Source of the DNA: Pseudarthrobacter raffinosi
Lineage (GTDB): Bacteria; Actinomycetota; Actinomycetes; Actinomycetales; Micrococcaceae
Assembly: GCF_023913735.1 (NCBI RefSeq)
Contig: NZ_JAMXBH010000001.1
Coordinates: forward strand, 310,001-374,000
Reading direction: 5' to 3'
DNA length: 64,000 nt
Shown here: in pieces, positions 50,713 through 60,690 of the stretch
Layout of the letters: every line of letters starts with the position of its first letter
How positions within the stretch are numbered: the stretch's first letter is position 1
Program-made: the position numbers and the translations under genes
The notes under the pieces: model-generated
What the model saw: the letters and a program-made list of their open reading frames with translations, nothing else
Told to the model about the DNA's origin: nothing
Database searches by the model: none

Positions 50713-52923
50713 ATGACCGTTTCCATGCCCGCCGTTCCTTCCGCAATCCGGCAGAAGCCGCTGTTCAGCACCGTGCTCGTCGCCAACCGCGGGGAGATCG
50801 CCTGCCGCGTCATCCGCACACTGCGTGCCCTGGGCATCCGCTCCGTAGCCGTCTACAGCGACGCCGACGCCGGGGCCCGCCACGTTCGCGAGGCTGACAC
50901 CGCCGTGCGGATTGGCCCTGCCACCGCAGGAGAAAGCTACCTGAAGATCGAGGCGATCCTCCAGGCCTGCCGCGACACCGGCGCCGAGGCAGTCCACCCC
51001 GGCTACGGCTTCCTCAGCGAGAACGTCGATTTTGCCCGCGCCCTCGAAACCGCCGGCATCACCTTCATCGGCCCCGGCGTTGAGTCCCTGAACGTCATGG
51101 GCGACAAGATCCGGTCCAAGAACCACGTGGCCGGCTACGGAGTCCCCGTAGTGCCGGGCATCGCCGAACCGGGCATGACTGACGCGCAACTCATGGAGGC
51201 CGCGCCCGCCGTCGGGTTCCCGCTGCTCATCAAACCGTCAGCGGGCGGCGGCGGCAAGGGCATGCACATCGTGGAGCGCCACGAGGACCTCGAAGCCACG
51301 CTGGCCACCGCCCGCCGCGTCGCCGCGAGCGCCTTCGGCGATGACACCCTTTTCCTTGAACGGCTGGTCCGCACGCCGCGGCACATCGAGGTCCAGGTCC
51401 TGGCGGACAACCACGGCAACGTGATCCATCTGGGGGAGCGGGAGTGCTCGCTGCAGCGCCGCCACCAAAAGGTGATTGAGGAAGCGCCGTCGCCGCTGCT
51501 GGAGTCGTTGCACGACGGCGGGGCCACCCGGGCCCGGATCGGCGAGGCCGCCTGCCAGGCGGCCCGCAGCGTCCACTACAGCGGCGCGGGAACTGTGGAG
51601 TTCCTGGTCTCCGACGAGGCCCCTGACGAGTTCTTCTTTATGGAGATGAATACCCGTCTCCAGGTGGAGCACCCGGTGACCGAAATGGTCACCGGCGTGG
51701 ACCTGGTCGAATGGCAGGTCCGCATCGCTGCCGGTGAGGAACTCACCTTCCGCCAGGCCGACGTCGAACTCAACGGGCACGCCGCCGAAGCCCGCGTCTA
51801 CGCGGAAATCCCGGAGCGGAACTTCATGCCGTCCACCGGGACCGTGCTCCTGCTGGACGAAATGCCCGATCACGGAGCCGGCATGATCCGGGTGGATTCA
51901 GCCCTGCTCGAGGGGCTCGAGATCTCCTCCAGCTACGATCCCATGATCTCCAAAGTCATCGCGTGGGGCCCGGACCGCACCGTTGCCCTGGATACCCTGG
52001 ACGCGGCACTCGCCGGCTACACAGCCCTTGGCATCGATACGAATGTTGAGTACCTGAGGCTGCTGATCAACGACGACGATGTCCGCGCCGGGCATCTCGA
52101 CACCGGCCTGATCGAGCGCAAGATGCCCGACTTCGCCTTCCGGCGGATTGACGACGCCGAACTGGTCGCGGCCGCCTTGTACGCCGTTGTGAGCGGGGAC
52201 CAGGACATCACGGGGACGCCCCCCGGTCCCTGGCAGGCCAGCAACGGCTGGCGGATCGGCGCGCCGGCGCCCCTGCGGATCAGCCTGGGAACGCCCGACG
52301 GCGGCATCGCAACAGTGAGAGTCACAGGCCGCGTGGCCGCCGGCCCGGTCCAGGTCTGTGTCGGTGACGGGCCATGGCGGACGGCCTCGCTGCGGTTGCC
52401 GGGCCGCGGGAGCCTGGTCCTTACCCTGGACGGCGAAACCACGGACTACTCGCTGGCGCCGGCGGACGCGGGCCCTGTCAACCTCACCCCGGACAACCTG
52501 CCCTCAGGAGTTCCCGCGGAACTGTTCCTCGGCAACGGAGGCTGGTCCTGCCGGCTGGAGCCGCTGACGCGGGAGTCTCGGCTTGTCCGGGTTCTCGCCG
52601 CCGTCGAGCGCGAGGAAGGCACCGCGGACCCGGAGGTGCGCTCGCCCATGCCCGGCACGGTGGTATCCGTTGCGGTCAGCAACGGCGACACCGTGGAAGC
52701 CGGCCAGGTCCTTCTCTCCGTGGAAGCCATGAAGATGGAACACCAGCTCGTGGCAGAGGTGGCCGGCACGGTCCACATCAGCATCAAGGCCGGTCAGCCG
52801 GTCAAAGCAGACCAGGTGCTGGCCACCATCCACCCTTCAACCACCGATTCAGACGCAGATTCACTTCAGGATTCCAACAAGGATTCCAACAAGGACTCCA
52901 ACAACACAGGCAAGGGAGCCTAG
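50713..52923 (+). CDS. accA1: Acyl-CoA carboxylase biotin-containing alpha subunit
   Basis: A 736-residue biotin carboxylase/carrier fusion. Biotin carboxylase spans residues 1-450, with VLVANRGEIACRVIRTLR, VHPGYGFLSENVDFA, KPSAGGGGKGMH and FFMEMNTRLQVEHPVTEMVT. A middle domain precedes the C-terminal biotinyl domain with EAMKMEH, biotinylated Lys at 674. The last 25 residues are a low-complexity Asp/Ser/Asn/Lys tail from a 12-bp repeat. It works with the beta subunit just upstream. Confidence 0.93.
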   Translation: MTVSMPAVPSAIRQKPLFSTVLVANRGEIACRVIRTLRALGIRSVAVYSDADAGARHVREADTAVRIGPATAGESYLKIEAILQACRDTGAEAVHPGYGFLSENVDFARALETAGITFIGPGVESLNVMGDKIRSKNHVAGYGVPVVPGIAEPGMTDAQLMEAAPAVGFPLLIKPSAGGGGKGMHIVERHEDLEATLATARRVAASAFGDDTLFLERLVRTPRHIEVQVLADNHGNVIHLGERECSLQRRHQKVIEEAPSPLLESLHDGGATRARIGEAACQAARSVHYSGAGTVEFLVSDEAPDEFFFMEMNTRLQVEHPVTEMVTGVDLVEWQVRIAAGEELTFRQADVELNGHAAEARVYAEIPERNFMPSTGTVLLLDEMPDHGAGMIRVDSALLEGLEISSSYDPMISKVIAWGPDRTVALDTLDAALAGYTALGIDTNVEYLRLLINDDDVRAGHLDTGLIERKMPDFAFRRIDDAELVAAALYAVVSGDQDITGTPPGPWQASNGWRIGAPAPLRISLGTPDGGIATVRVTGRVAAGPVQVCVGDGPWRTASLRLPGRGSLVLTLDGETTDYSLAPADAGPVNLTPDNLPSGVPAELFLGNGGWSCRLEPLTRESRLVRVLAAVEREEGTADPEVRSPMPGTVVSVAVSNGDTVEAGQVLLSVEAMKMEHQLVAEVAGTVHISIKAGQPVKADQVLATIHPSTTDSDADSLQDSNKDSNKDSNNTGKGA
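52870..52905. repeat. 12-bp in-frame repeat at the accA1 3' end
   Basis: GATTCCAACAAG occurs twice exactly (52870-52881, 52882-52893) and once with two changes (52894-52905), encoding DSNK-DSNK-DSNN after the biotinyl domain. Copy number may vary between strains. Confidence 0.8.
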
Positions 52924-52925
52924 CC

Positions 52926-54089
52926 ATGGCAGATTTTGAGCTCAGCGAGGAATACCAGGACCTCAGCGACACCGTCCGGGATTTCGCGGACAACGTGGTG
53001 GCGCCGGTCTCGGCCAAGCACGATGAGGAGCACAGCTTCCCGTACGAGGTGGTGTCCCAGATGGCGGACATGGGCCTGTTCGGGCTGCCGTTCCCGGAAG
53101 CGCACGGTGGGATGGGCGGGGACTACTTCGCTTTGGCACTCGCCCTCGAACAGCTTGGCCGGGTGGACCAGTCCGTGGCCATCACGCTGGAAGCAGGCGT
53201 CTCCCTCGGCGCAATGCCGGTGTACCGGTTCGGTACCGAGGCCCAGAAAGAGGAGTGGCTCCCGCTGCTGGCCTCGGGCAAGGCACTCGCCGGCTTCGGA
53301 CTCACGGAGCCGGAAGCAGGCTCTGACGCCGGCGGGACCAAAACCCACGCCCATCGTGAGAACGGCGACTGGGTGATCAACGGCAACAAGGAATTCATCA
53401 CCAACTCCGGGACCGACATCACGCGCCTGGTCACGGTCACCGCGGTGACGGGTCAGAAGGAACGCAAGGATGGCAGCCTCAAGAAGCAGATTTCCACCAT
53501 CCTGGTGCCCACCAATACTGCGGGTTTCAGGGCGGAGAAGGCCTACAACAAAGTGGGCTGGAACGCCTCGGACACGCACCCGCTGACGCTCAAGGACGTC
53601 CGGGTGCCGGAAGCGAACCTGCTCGGTGCGGAGGGGCGGGGTTACGCGAATTTCCTTTCCATCCTGGACGAGGGCCGGATCGCCATCGCGGCTTTGGCGA
53701 CGGGGGCGGCGCAGGGCTGTGTTGACCTGTCGGTGAAGTACGCCAAGGAACGCAGCGCGTTTGGTCATCACATCGGCAAGTACCAGGCCATCTCGTTCAA
53801 GATCGCCCGCATGCAGGCCCGGGCCCATACGGCCCGCCTGGCGTACTACGACGCCGCGTCGAGGATGCTGGCGGGGAAGCCGTTCAAGACGCAGGCGGCC
53901 ATCGCTAAGATGGTCGCAGGCGAGGCGGCCATGGACAACGCGCGGGATGCCACCCAGGTATTCGGCGGCTATGGCTTCATCAACGAATTCACCGTGGCAC
54001 GGCACTACCGCGACTCCAAGATCCTTGAAGTCGGTGAGGGCACCACGGAAGTCCAGCTGATGCTCATCGCCCGCGAACTCGGACTGTAA
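52926..54089 (+). CDS. Acyl-CoA dehydrogenase (isovaleryl-/short-chain type)
   Basis: A 387-residue flavoenzyme. The N-terminal helices are [20 protein letters not shown] and [20 protein letters not shown]. Signature 1 is [20 protein letters not shown], signature 2 is [20 protein letters not shown], and the end is [20 protein letters not shown]. The position after the carboxylase genes (as for FadE19 of M. tuberculosis) suggests isovaleryl-CoA or 2-methylbutyryl-CoA as substrate. ATG 52926 is four bp after accA1. A repeat element separates it from scoA. Confidence 0.9.
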   Translation: MADFELSEEYQDLSDTVRDFADNVVAPVSAKHDEEHSFPYEVVSQMADMGLFGLPFPEAHGGMGGDYFALALALEQLGRVDQSVAITLEAGVSLGAMPVYRFGTEAQKEEWLPLLASGKALAGFGLTEPEAGSDAGGTKTHAHRENGDWVINGNKEFITNSGTDITRLVTVTAVTGQKERKDGSLKKQISTILVPTNTAGFRAEKAYNKVGWNASDTHPLTLKDVRVPEANLLGAEGRGYANFLSILDEGRIAIAALATGAAQGCVDLSVKYAKERSAFGHHIGKYQAISFKIARMQARAHTARLAYYDAASRMLAGKPFKTQAAIAKMVAGEAAMDNARDATQVFGGYGFINEFTVARHYRDSKILEVGEGTTEVQLMLIARELGL

Positions 54090-54116
54090 CAAGCCCGCTG
54101 GTCGGGAATGCCACGC

Positions 54117-54138
54117 GGTGGTCGAGCCTGTCGAGACC
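54117..54138. repeat. Intergenic copy of the GGTYGAGCCTGTCGARACC element
   Basis: GGTGGTCGAGCCTGTCGAGACC lies between the acyl-CoA dehydrogenase and scoA. It matches the repeats inside bkdC with R/Y changes. It is internally semi-palindromic (GGTNTCGACAGGCTC...). Confidence 0.8.
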
Positions 54139-54154
54139 CTTGAAAGGACCAACG

Positions 54155-54949
54155 ATGATCAACAAGGTTGTTGCCAGCGCCGAGGAAGCCATTGCGGACA
54201 TTCCCGACGGCGCGTCGCTCGCGGTGGGAGGGTTCGGCCTCTGCGGAATCCCGGTGGCCTTGATCGATGCCCTGCACCGGCACGGCACGAAGGACCTCGA
54301 AACCGTCAGCAACAACTGCGGCGTGGACGACTGGGGGCTGGGCGTCCTGCTCCGTGACGGCAGGATCCGGCGGACTGTCAGTTCCTACGTCGGCGAGAAC
54401 AAGGAGTTCGCGCGCCAGTACCTGTCCGGTGAGCTTGAGGTGGTCCTCACCCCGCAGGGGACGCTGGCGGAAAAGCTCCGGGCCGGCGGCGCCGGGATCC
54501 CCGCTTTCTACACCAAGGCCGGGGTCGGCACCCAGGTGTCCGACGGCGGCCTGCCGCAGAAGTACGACGCCGACGGCGGCATCGCGATTGCCTCCGCCGC
54601 CAAGGAAGTCCGGACGTTCAACGGTGTGGACTACGTCCTGGAGGAATCCCTGACGCCCGACTTCGGGCTGGTCCACGCCTGGAAGGGTGACCGCCACGGC
54701 AACCTGGTTTTCCACGCCACCGCCATGAACTTCAACCCGCTCTGCGCCATGGCGGGAAAAATCACCATCGCCGAGGTGGAGGAGCTGGTGGAACCGGGGG
54801 AGCTGGACCCCGAACACGTCCACACTCCCGGCATCTTTGTCCAGCGGGTGGTGGTTGTGCCCGCCGGTGAGAAGCGGATCGAGAAGCGGACCGTCGCCCT
54901 TGCCCAGGCTGCCGGAACCGAAAGCGCCACCGAACAGGCAGGAGCGTAG
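54155..54949 (+). CDS. scoA: 3-oxoacid CoA-transferase subunit A
   Basis: A 264-residue subunit that transfers CoA between succinyl-CoA and a 3-oxo acid (acetoacetate), the expected end step of leucine catabolism. Motifs are [57 protein letters not shown] and the [16 protein letters not shown] region. ATG 54155 has AAAGGA upstream. scoB starts three bp after the stop. An itaconate or succinate CoA-transferase role is possible given the CitE-like lyase. Confidence 0.9.
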   Translation: MINKVVASAEEAIADIPDGASLAVGGFGLCGIPVALIDALHRHGTKDLETVSNNCGVDDWGLGVLLRDGRIRRTVSSYVGENKEFARQYLSGELEVVLTPQGTLAEKLRAGGAGIPAFYTKAGVGTQVSDGGLPQKYDADGGIAIASAAKEVRTFNGVDYVLEESLTPDFGLVHAWKGDRHGNLVFHATAMNFNPLCAMAGKITIAEVEELVEPGELDPEHVHTPGIFVQRVVVVPAGEKRIEKRTVALAQAAGTESATEQAGA

Positions 54950-54951
54950 CC

Positions 54952-55719
54952 ATGGAGTCCAACAGCACGCAGGGAGCACCTCCCCGCCCCGAAGCCGTAC
55001 GGCCCGAATACCGGCGTGCCACCGTCGGCCATCCGGAAGGCACCAATCCGGAGGGCAAAGGGTGGACGCGCAACGAACTGGCCGCCCGGGTGGCCCGGGA
55101 GCTCAGCAACGGACAGTACGTCAACCTCGGCATCGGCATGCCCACGCTCATTCCCAACTACATCCCGGCAGGCGTCGAGGTGGTGCTCCACTCGGAGAAC
55201 GGGATCCTGGGCGTGGGACCATACCCCAGCGAGGACGCGGTGGATCCGGACCTCATCAACGCCGGCAAGGAAACCGTCACGGTCAACAAGGGGGCCGCGT
55301 TCTTCGACTCCGCCTCGTCGTTCGGCATGATCCGCGGCGGGCACGTTGACGTGGCCGTGCTCGGCGCCATGGAAGTGGCGCAGAACGGCGACCTGGCCAA
55401 CTGGATGATCCCGGGCAAGATGGTCAAAGGCATGGGCGGGGCCATGGACCTGGTCTTCGGCGCCAAGAAGGTGATCGTGATGATGGAACACGTGGACCGC
55501 AACGGCAACCCCAAAATCGTGGAGCACTGCTCTCTGCCGCTGACCGGCAAGGCCTGCGTGGACCGGATCATCACCGACCTCGCCGTGATCGACGTCGTCA
55601 CCGAAGGCGGGCGGTCCCGGTTGGTTCTCCGCGAACTGGCCCCCAACGTCTCCGTGGAGGACGTGGCCGCGGCCACCGGCGCCGAGCTGTTCGAAGAGGA
55701 CCAGGAGCTCACCGTATGA
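54952..55719 (+). CDS. scoB: 3-oxoacid CoA-transferase subunit B
   Basis: A 255-residue partner of ScoA. It shows [33 protein letters not shown], and the catalytic Glu in [37 protein letters not shown], cut here to [14 protein letters not shown], and [18 protein letters not shown] also fit the family. The N-terminal 35 residues are an extra Pro-rich stretch. The maoC gene overlaps its stop by four bp. Confidence 0.92.
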   Translation: MESNSTQGAPPRPEAVRPEYRRATVGHPEGTNPEGKGWTRNELAARVARELSNGQYVNLGIGMPTLIPNYIPAGVEVVLHSENGILGVGPYPSEDAVDPDLINAGKETVTVNKGAAFFDSASSFGMIRGGHVDVAVLGAMEVAQNGDLANWMIPGKMVKGMGGAMDLVFGAKKVIVMMEHVDRNGNPKIVEHCSLPLTGKACVDRIITDLAVIDVVTEGGRSRLVLRELAPNVSVEDVAAATGAELFEEDQELTV

Positions 55720-56321
55720 GCGGGGCTTCGGCGGGCTCAACCCCCGACGGTCCGGGCGCAACCACCGCCGCCCCCCGCGTCATCGAGCAGCGCGGCCTGT
55801 ACTTTGATGAGCTCGAAGAAGGCGTTGTCTACGCGCACCGGCCCGGCCGCACCGTGACCGAGGCGGACAACGTCCTGTTCACCACGCTCACCATGAACAC
55901 CCAGGCCCTGCACCTGGATGCCGCCTGGAGCGCAGGGCAGCCGTTCGGCCAGCGGCTGGTCAACTCCATGTTCACGCTGTCCACCCTGGTGGGGCAGTCC
56001 GTCTCCCAGCTCACCCAGGGCACCATCATCGCCCAGCTGGGCCTGACCGACGTCTCTTTCCCGCACCCGCTGTACCACGGGGACACGCTCTACACGGAGA
56101 CGGTGATCACCGGCAAACGGCTCTCGGGATCGCGACCCGGCCAGGGGATTGTGACCATGCAGCACACCGGGCGGAACCAGGACGGCACCGTGGTGGCGCT
56201 GGCCACTCGGAGCTGCCTGATGTGGAACCGGGACGCCCATGTGGCGCAGTCTTCTGGACAATACGTGCAGCCTGCGGGAGCTGAAAAGGGGAGCGTGCCG
56301 GGCCCCAAAAGAGGACAATGA
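55716..56321 (+). CDS. MaoC-family (R)-specific enoyl-CoA hydratase
   Basis: A 201-residue hot-dog fold hydratase. It opens [20 protein letters not shown] and [20 protein letters not shown], and has [20 protein letters not shown] and [15 protein letters not shown]. It corresponds by position and sequence style to Rv2499c, which hydrates 3-methylglutaconyl-CoA or itaconyl-CoA in the (R)-pathway. It overlaps scoB by four bp and is followed at once by the CitE-like lyase gene. Confidence 0.85.
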   Translation: MSGASAGSTPDGPGATTAAPRVIEQRGLYFDELEEGVVYAHRPGRTVTEADNVLFTTLTMNTQALHLDAAWSAGQPFGQRLVNSMFTLSTLVGQSVSQLTQGTIIAQLGLTDVSFPHPLYHGDTLYTETVITGKRLSGSRPGQGIVTMQHTGRNQDGTVVALATRSCLMWNRDAHVAQSSGQYVQPAGAEKGSVPGPKRGQ

Positions 56322-56325
56322 CCGT

Positions 56326-57165
56326 ATGACATTTGTGATGGGTCCCGCCCTGCTCTTCTGCCCTGCCGACCGCCCGGAGCGCTTCCCCAAGGCCGCCCAA
56401 CGCGCCGACGCTGTCATCGTGGACCTCGAGGACGCCGTGGCACCCGCGGACAAACAGCGGGCGCGCGGCGCCATCCTGGCCCAGCTGGGCGCTGCCGGGG
56501 AGGGGCCCGAACTTGACCCCAGCCGCACCATCATCAGGATCAACCCGGCGGGCACCGACGAGTTCGAGAAGGACCTGCACTGCCTGGCCCACACCCCGTA
56601 CCGCACGGTGATGCTGGCCAAGGCTGAGAGTGCGGCCCAGCTCGAAGCCCTGGCGGACTACCACGTCATCGCCCTGTGCGAGACCGCAGCCGGGGTCCTG
56701 AACGCGCCCGCCATCGCGGCGGCCCCCAACGTGGTGGCACTGATGTGGGGCGCCGAGGACCTCCTGGCTTCCCTTAGCGGTACGTCCAGCAGAGCGGACG
56801 ACGGCGGCTACCGCGCCGTGGCGCTGCATGCCCGGTCCGCGGTGCTGCTCGCCGCCCGGGCTTTCGGGAAAGAAGCCGTGGACGCCGTGTACGTCAACAT
56901 CCCGGACCTTGACGGGCTGGCTCTGGAGGCCGCTGATGCCGCAGCGTCAGGATTCGGCTCCAAAGCCTGCATCCATCCCACGCAGGCGGCCGTTGTACGG
57001 GGCGCCTACGCCCCGTCCGAGGCCGACGTCGCCGCCGCCACAGAACTGCTGCAGGTCGCGGCTGTTGCCGGATCCGGCGTGTTCCAGCACGGCGGCAAAA
57101 TGATCGACGGCCCCATCCTCAAGCACGCCGAAGCCACCATCCGCCGGGCAGGCATCCACTCCTAG
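56326..57165 (+). CDS. CitE-like CoA-ester lyase (HpcH/HpaI family)
   Basis: A 279-residue TIM-barrel lyase. It shows ALLFCPADRPERFPKAAQRA, VIVDLEDAVAPADKQRAR, RINPAGTDEFEKDL, ALCETAAGVLNAP (Mg-binding Glu), LMWGAEDLLASLSG (Mg-binding Asp) and SKACIHPTQ. It is the counterpart of Rv2498c, described as a bifunctional lyase for (S)-citramalyl-CoA and (R)-3-hydroxy-3-methylglutaryl-CoA. GACAAT (56314-56319) lies six nt before ATG 56326, so an internal leaderless promoter inside the operon is possible. Confidence 0.88.
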   Translation: MTFVMGPALLFCPADRPERFPKAAQRADAVIVDLEDAVAPADKQRARGAILAQLGAAGEGPELDPSRTIIRINPAGTDEFEKDLHCLAHTPYRTVMLAKAESAAQLEALADYHVIALCETAAGVLNAPAIAAAPNVVALMWGAEDLLASLSGTSSRADDGGYRAVALHARSAVLLAARAFGKEAVDAVYVNIPDLDGLALEAADAAASGFGSKACIHPTQAAVVRGAYAPSEADVAAATELLQVAAVAGSGVFQHGGKMIDGPILKHAEATIRRAGIHS

Positions 57166-57181
57166 GGCTGCGGGCACCGAA

Positions 57182-58648
57182 TCACCGCCGCCGCCTCCGG
57201 GAACCGCCGAGCGAAAGCGGCGGGATGGCCTCATAGAGCGGCATCCGGACCCAGCGCTCGCCCGTCTCCCGGAACTCAGCCCTGGTGGCGAATCGGTACA
57301 GGTAGCTGTTGACACGCACCCAGCGCGGCGGATCGCCGTCGAACGGGTCGGCGCGGAGCAGCCGCAGCGTCCGCTGGTCCGCCTCCAGCAGTTTCGTGAG
57401 GAACGCGTAAAACCACTCCTCGTGGACGGTGCGCAACGGCAGGAACCACATCAGCCAGTCCAGCCGCAGGTGGTAGGGCGCCCACTGGCGGGGCAGCCGG
57501 CGGAGATCTCCGGGTTTGCCCTTAAACCCATATTCGCGCCAGTCTGCTGAGTCCTCAGGTTCTTCGTCGAGGGTGCCTTCCACGACGATCTCGACGCGGT
57601 GCTTGGTCACGGTGCCAAACGCGCCATACGTGTTGACCAGCTGCCAGCGGTTGAAGCTGGCATTCATCAGCTGCCCCTTGGAGAGCAGGTTGCGCACGGG
57701 CCAGTAGCTGAGGACTACCAGCAGCATTGTGGCCACAAGGGTGACGGCAAGCCAGTACGGGGGACTGCCGCGGCTGCCTTCCTCAGGATCCCCGTCCAGC
57801 GGCAGGAACGGCAATACGGCGCGGGCCACGGGGTCGCTGACCGCGGCGAAGGCCAGCACAATGGCCATCCAGTTCAGCCACGCGAAGTTGCCGCTGGCCA
57901 CCAGCCACAGCTGGGTGAAGATGATGATTCCGGCGGCGGCGCTTGCCACGGGTTGCGGTGCGAAGAGGAAGAACGGCACCACGAGCTGGGCGAAATGGTT
58001 CCCCAGGACCTCCAGCCGGTGGAAGGGTTTGGGCAGGAGATGAGCCTGGCGGCTCAGTGGCCCCGGCATCGGCTGCGTTTCATGGTGATAGTAGAGGGCG
58101 GTCAGATCACGCCACTCCAGGCCGCCGCGGATCTTGATCATCCCGGCGCCGAACTCCAGCCGGAACACGAGCCAGGCCAACAGGATCAGGATGGTGCGCG
58201 GCGGCTCCGTCTGGTCCGAGCCAAGGCAGGCCACCGTGAACCCGGCCTCCAGCAGCAGCATTTCCCAGCCGAAGCCATAAAACGTCTGCCCCACGTTGAC
58301 GATCGACATGTAAAGCAGCCACAGGGCCAGAAATGCGATCAGCGGAACCCACGGCGGCCCAAGCTGGGGGATGCCGGCCACCAGGAGGGCGGAAATTGCC
58401 AGTCCGGTGAGGCAGGCACCACGCAGCAGCCGGTCCGAATAGCGCCAACGGAACAGCGTGGGCCGCCGGCGCGCGCTGAACCCTTCCAGATAGTCCGGAA
58501 CCGGCAACAGGCCACGTTCGCCCAGCAGCGCAGGGAACTGGTTCAGGGAGGACAGGAACGCAACAAAGAACAGTGCCGCCACACCCCGCTGCAGCACTTG
58601 CCGGGCGAATCCGTACTCCGGCGCATCGAACCAGGTAACCCAGTCCAC
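57182..58648 (-). CDS. Lipase maturation factor (LMF1)-like membrane protein
   Basis: A 488-residue polytopic protein homologous to animal LMF1. It shows RGVAALFFVAFLSSLNQFPA, FYGFGWEMLLLEAGFTVACL, RLEFGAGMIKIRGGLEWRDL, YYHHETQPMPGPLS and VNTYGAFGTVTKHRVEIVVE. About eight helices span residues 15-330, followed by a soluble domain (YGFKGKPGDLRRLPRQWAPY, RLDWLMWF). The bacterial function is unknown. GTG 58648 is chosen because TAACGT (minus strand, 58661-58656) is seven nt upstream; GTG 58657 is the alternative. It converges on the CitE-like gene. Confidence 0.85.
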   Translation of the reverse strand: MDWVTWFDAPEYGFARQVLQRGVAALFFVAFLSSLNQFPALLGERGLLPVPDYLEGFSARRRPTLFRWRYSDRLLRGACLTGLAISALLVAGIPQLGPPWVPLIAFLALWLLYMSIVNVGQTFYGFGWEMLLLEAGFTVACLGSDQTEPPRTILILLAWLVFRLEFGAGMIKIRGGLEWRDLTALYYHHETQPMPGPLSRQAHLLPKPFHRLEVLGNHFAQLVVPFFLFAPQPVASAAAGIIIFTQLWLVASGNFAWLNWMAIVLAFAAVSDPVARAVLPFLPLDGDPEEGSRGSPPYWLAVTLVATMLLVVLSYWPVRNLLSKGQLMNASFNRWQLVNTYGAFGTVTKHRVEIVVEGTLDEEPEDSADWREYGFKGKPGDLRRLPRQWAPYHLRLDWLMWFLPLRTVHEEWFYAFLTKLLEADQRTLRLLRADPFDGDPPRWVRVNSYLYRFATRAEFRETGERWVRMPLYEAIPPLSLGGSRRRRR

Positions 58649-58655
58649 GCAATCC

Positions 58656-58691
58656 ACGTTACGCCCGGCGTCGCTGTCCGCCCACTAGGAT
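58656..58691. promoter_or_regulatory. Back-to-back leaderless promoters (LMF1-like and TSUP genes)
   Basis: TAACGT on the minus strand (58661-58656) and TAGGAT on the plus strand (58686-58691) lie seven and six nt from the divergent GTG starts at 58648 and 58698. Only 49 bp separate the coding regions. Confidence 0.5.
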
Positions 58692-58697
58692 CGGATG

Positions 58698-59441
58698 GTG
58701 TTTGCATTGGTGCTCATTGCCGTTGTTGCAGGGGCGCTGGCCCAGCGGCTGGCCGGCCTCGGATTCGGCCTTCTCGTCTCTCCCGTCCTGGTGGTGCTGC
58801 TCGGCCCCTTCGACGGCGTCATGATCATCAACCTGTGCGGCGCAGCCTCATCCCTCCTGATCCTCTCCAGGGTCTGGCGGCATGTGGAGTGGAAGCGCTA
58901 CTTCGGACTGGCGCTCGCGGCCCTCGCAGGGGTATTGCCGGGTGCCTGGTTGGCCAGCAACGTGGCCGAAGCGCCGCTGGAGATCTGCATCGGCATCCTC
59001 CTCATCATCGCCCTGCTGGCTTCGCAGCGGCTGACCCGCAGCTCCTGGCGCGCCAGTGGCCCCGTTCCCATGGTCTCCCTCGGCTTCACCAGCGGACTGA
59101 TGAACGCGGCAGCGGGCGTCGGCGGGCCGGCCATCACCGCGTACGCCATTGCTACCCGGTGGGAGCAGAAGAGTTTCGGCGCCACCCTCCAGCCCTATTT
59201 CGTGACCACCGGACTGTCTTCCCTGGTGATCAAGTACGTACTATCCGGTGGACATGTTCCCGGACTGGACGGCTGGCAATGGCTCAGCATCCTGGCCGCC
59301 ATGGTGGCGGGAATCATCGCGGGCGATCTGCTGTCGGGCAAGGTCAAACCGGCTGCCGTGCGGCGGATCGTTGTGGCCATCGCCTACATCGGAGCCGTGT
59401 CCACGCTGGCCAAGGGTTTCATCGAGCTGGCGGCGGGCTGA
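58698..59441 (+). CDS. TSUP-family permease (TauE/SafE)
   Basis: A 247-residue permease with about eight hydrophobic helices. Two repeats are visible: LVLIAVVAGALAQRLAGLGFG with SPVLVVLLGPFDGVM, and SLGFTSGLMNAAAGVGGPAI with YFVTTGLSSLVIKYVLSGG. TauE/SafE proteins move sulfite, sulfoacetate or other small organic acids. An ATG three bp upstream (58695) is possible, but TAGGAT six nt before GTG 58698 favours the latter. It diverges from the LMF1-like gene, and dxr follows 46 bp later. Confidence 0.85.
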   Translation: MFALVLIAVVAGALAQRLAGLGFGLLVSPVLVVLLGPFDGVMIINLCGAASSLLILSRVWRHVEWKRYFGLALAALAGVLPGAWLASNVAEAPLEICIGILLIIALLASQRLTRSSWRASGPVPMVSLGFTSGLMNAAAGVGGPAITAYAIATRWEQKSFGATLQPYFVTTGLSSLVIKYVLSGGHVPGLDGWQWLSILAAMVAGIIAGDLLSGKVKPAAVRRIVVAIAYIGAVSTLAKGFIELAAG

Positions 59442-59487
59442 CCGGACCGCGGGCCAGGTGCGGGCCGGGGTGCGGGATACTTAACCA

Positions 59488-60672
59488 ATGCAGCCTCGCA
59501 GAATCGTCATCCTCGGATCCACCGGTTCCATCGGCACCCAGGCGATTGACGTCGTCGACGGCGCCCCGCACCTTTTTGAGGTAGTGGCGCTCAGCGCCGG
59601 CGGAGGGAACCTGCAGCTCCTGGCCCGCCAGGCCGTCCACACCGGTGCCGCCGCTGTGGGCATCGCCGCGGGGGATCCGCGCAAGCTGCGGGACCTGATC
59701 TCCGAGGCTGCCCGCCTCGCCGGGCGGCAGGACTACCGCCCCGAAATCATCGCCGGCCCGGACGCCTCGGCCCGCATCGCCGCGGTAGAAGCGGACGTAG
59801 TGCTCAACGGCATTACCGGCTCCATCGGGCTCGCCCCGACCCTCGCCGCCCTGAAATCAGGTGCAACGCTGGCGCTGGCCAACAAGGAATCGCTGATCGT
59901 CGGCGGAGCGCTCGTCAAGGCCGCCGCCCGCGAGGGGCAGATCGTGCCGGTGGATTCCGAGCACTCAGCGATAGCGCAGTGCCTGCGCTCCGGCTCCGCG
60001 GTCGAGGTTGAGAAGCTCATCCTGACGGCCTCCGGAGGGCCTTTCCGCGGCCGGACAACGGAACAGCTCCACGACGTGACGCCGAAAGAGGCCCTGGCGC
60101 ACCCCACGTGGGACATGGGGCTGATGGTCACCACTAACTCGGCCACGCTCGTCAACAAGGGCCTTGAGCTCATCGAGGCCCATCTGCTGTTCGACGTGCC
60201 GCTGGACCGGATCGACGTTGTGGTCCACCCGCAGTCGGTGGTCCACTCCATGGTCCAGTTCATTGACGGGTCCGTCATCGCCCAGGCGTCCCCGCCGGAC
60301 ATGCGCCTCCCCATTGCCTTAGGGCTGGGCTGGCCGGACAGGGTCCCCAAAGCGGCCTCCCCGTGTGACTGGACCAAAGCCACCAGCTGGACGTTCGAAC
60401 CGCTGGACACCGTCGCTTTCCCGGCCGTGGACTTGGCCAAGGACGCCGCCAAGCAGGGGAGTACTTTTCCCGCCGTCTTTAACGCGGCAAACGAGGAAGC
60501 GGTCATGGCGTTCCACTCGGGACGCATCCGCTTCACCGAAATTGTGGACACCATCGATGCTGTCCTCAGCGAACATTCAGGATCCTCCGGGCTGACGCTG
60601 GAGTCGGTACTGGATGCTGAAGACTGGGCACGCACGCGTGCCCACGAACGTTTAGCAGTCAGCAGTCTCTAG
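59488..60672 (+). CDS. dxr: 1-deoxy-D-xylulose 5-phosphate reductoisomerase
   Basis: A 394-residue enzyme of the MEP isoprenoid pathway that forms 2-C-methyl-D-erythritol 4-phosphate with NADPH. The NADPH motif GSTGSIGTQ is at residues 10-18. [38 protein letters not shown] and [12 protein letters not shown] carry metal and substrate residues. GATACT (59476-59481) lies six nt before the ATG. The site-2 protease gene follows 18 bp later, a conserved pair in actinobacteria. Confidence 0.96.
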   Translation: MQPRRIVILGSTGSIGTQAIDVVDGAPHLFEVVALSAGGGNLQLLARQAVHTGAAAVGIAAGDPRKLRDLISEAARLAGRQDYRPEIIAGPDASARIAAVEADVVLNGITGSIGLAPTLAALKSGATLALANKESLIVGGALVKAAAREGQIVPVDSEHSAIAQCLRSGSAVEVEKLILTASGGPFRGRTTEQLHDVTPKEALAHPTWDMGLMVTTNSATLVNKGLELIEAHLLFDVPLDRIDVVVHPQSVVHSMVQFIDGSVIAQASPPDMRLPIALGLGWPDRVPKAASPCDWTKATSWTFEPLDTVAFPAVDLAKDAAKQGSTFPAVFNAANEEAVMAFHSGRIRFTEIVDTIDAVLSEHSGSSGLTLESVLDAEDWARTRAHERLAVSSL

Positions 60673-60690
60673 GAAGCAGCAGATCCACGC

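Noticed and set aside
57599-59584. 661-residue plus-strand frame across the LMF1-like and TSUP genes
   Set aside because: Both genes beneath it have clear membrane-protein families and promoters; this frame is compositional noise.
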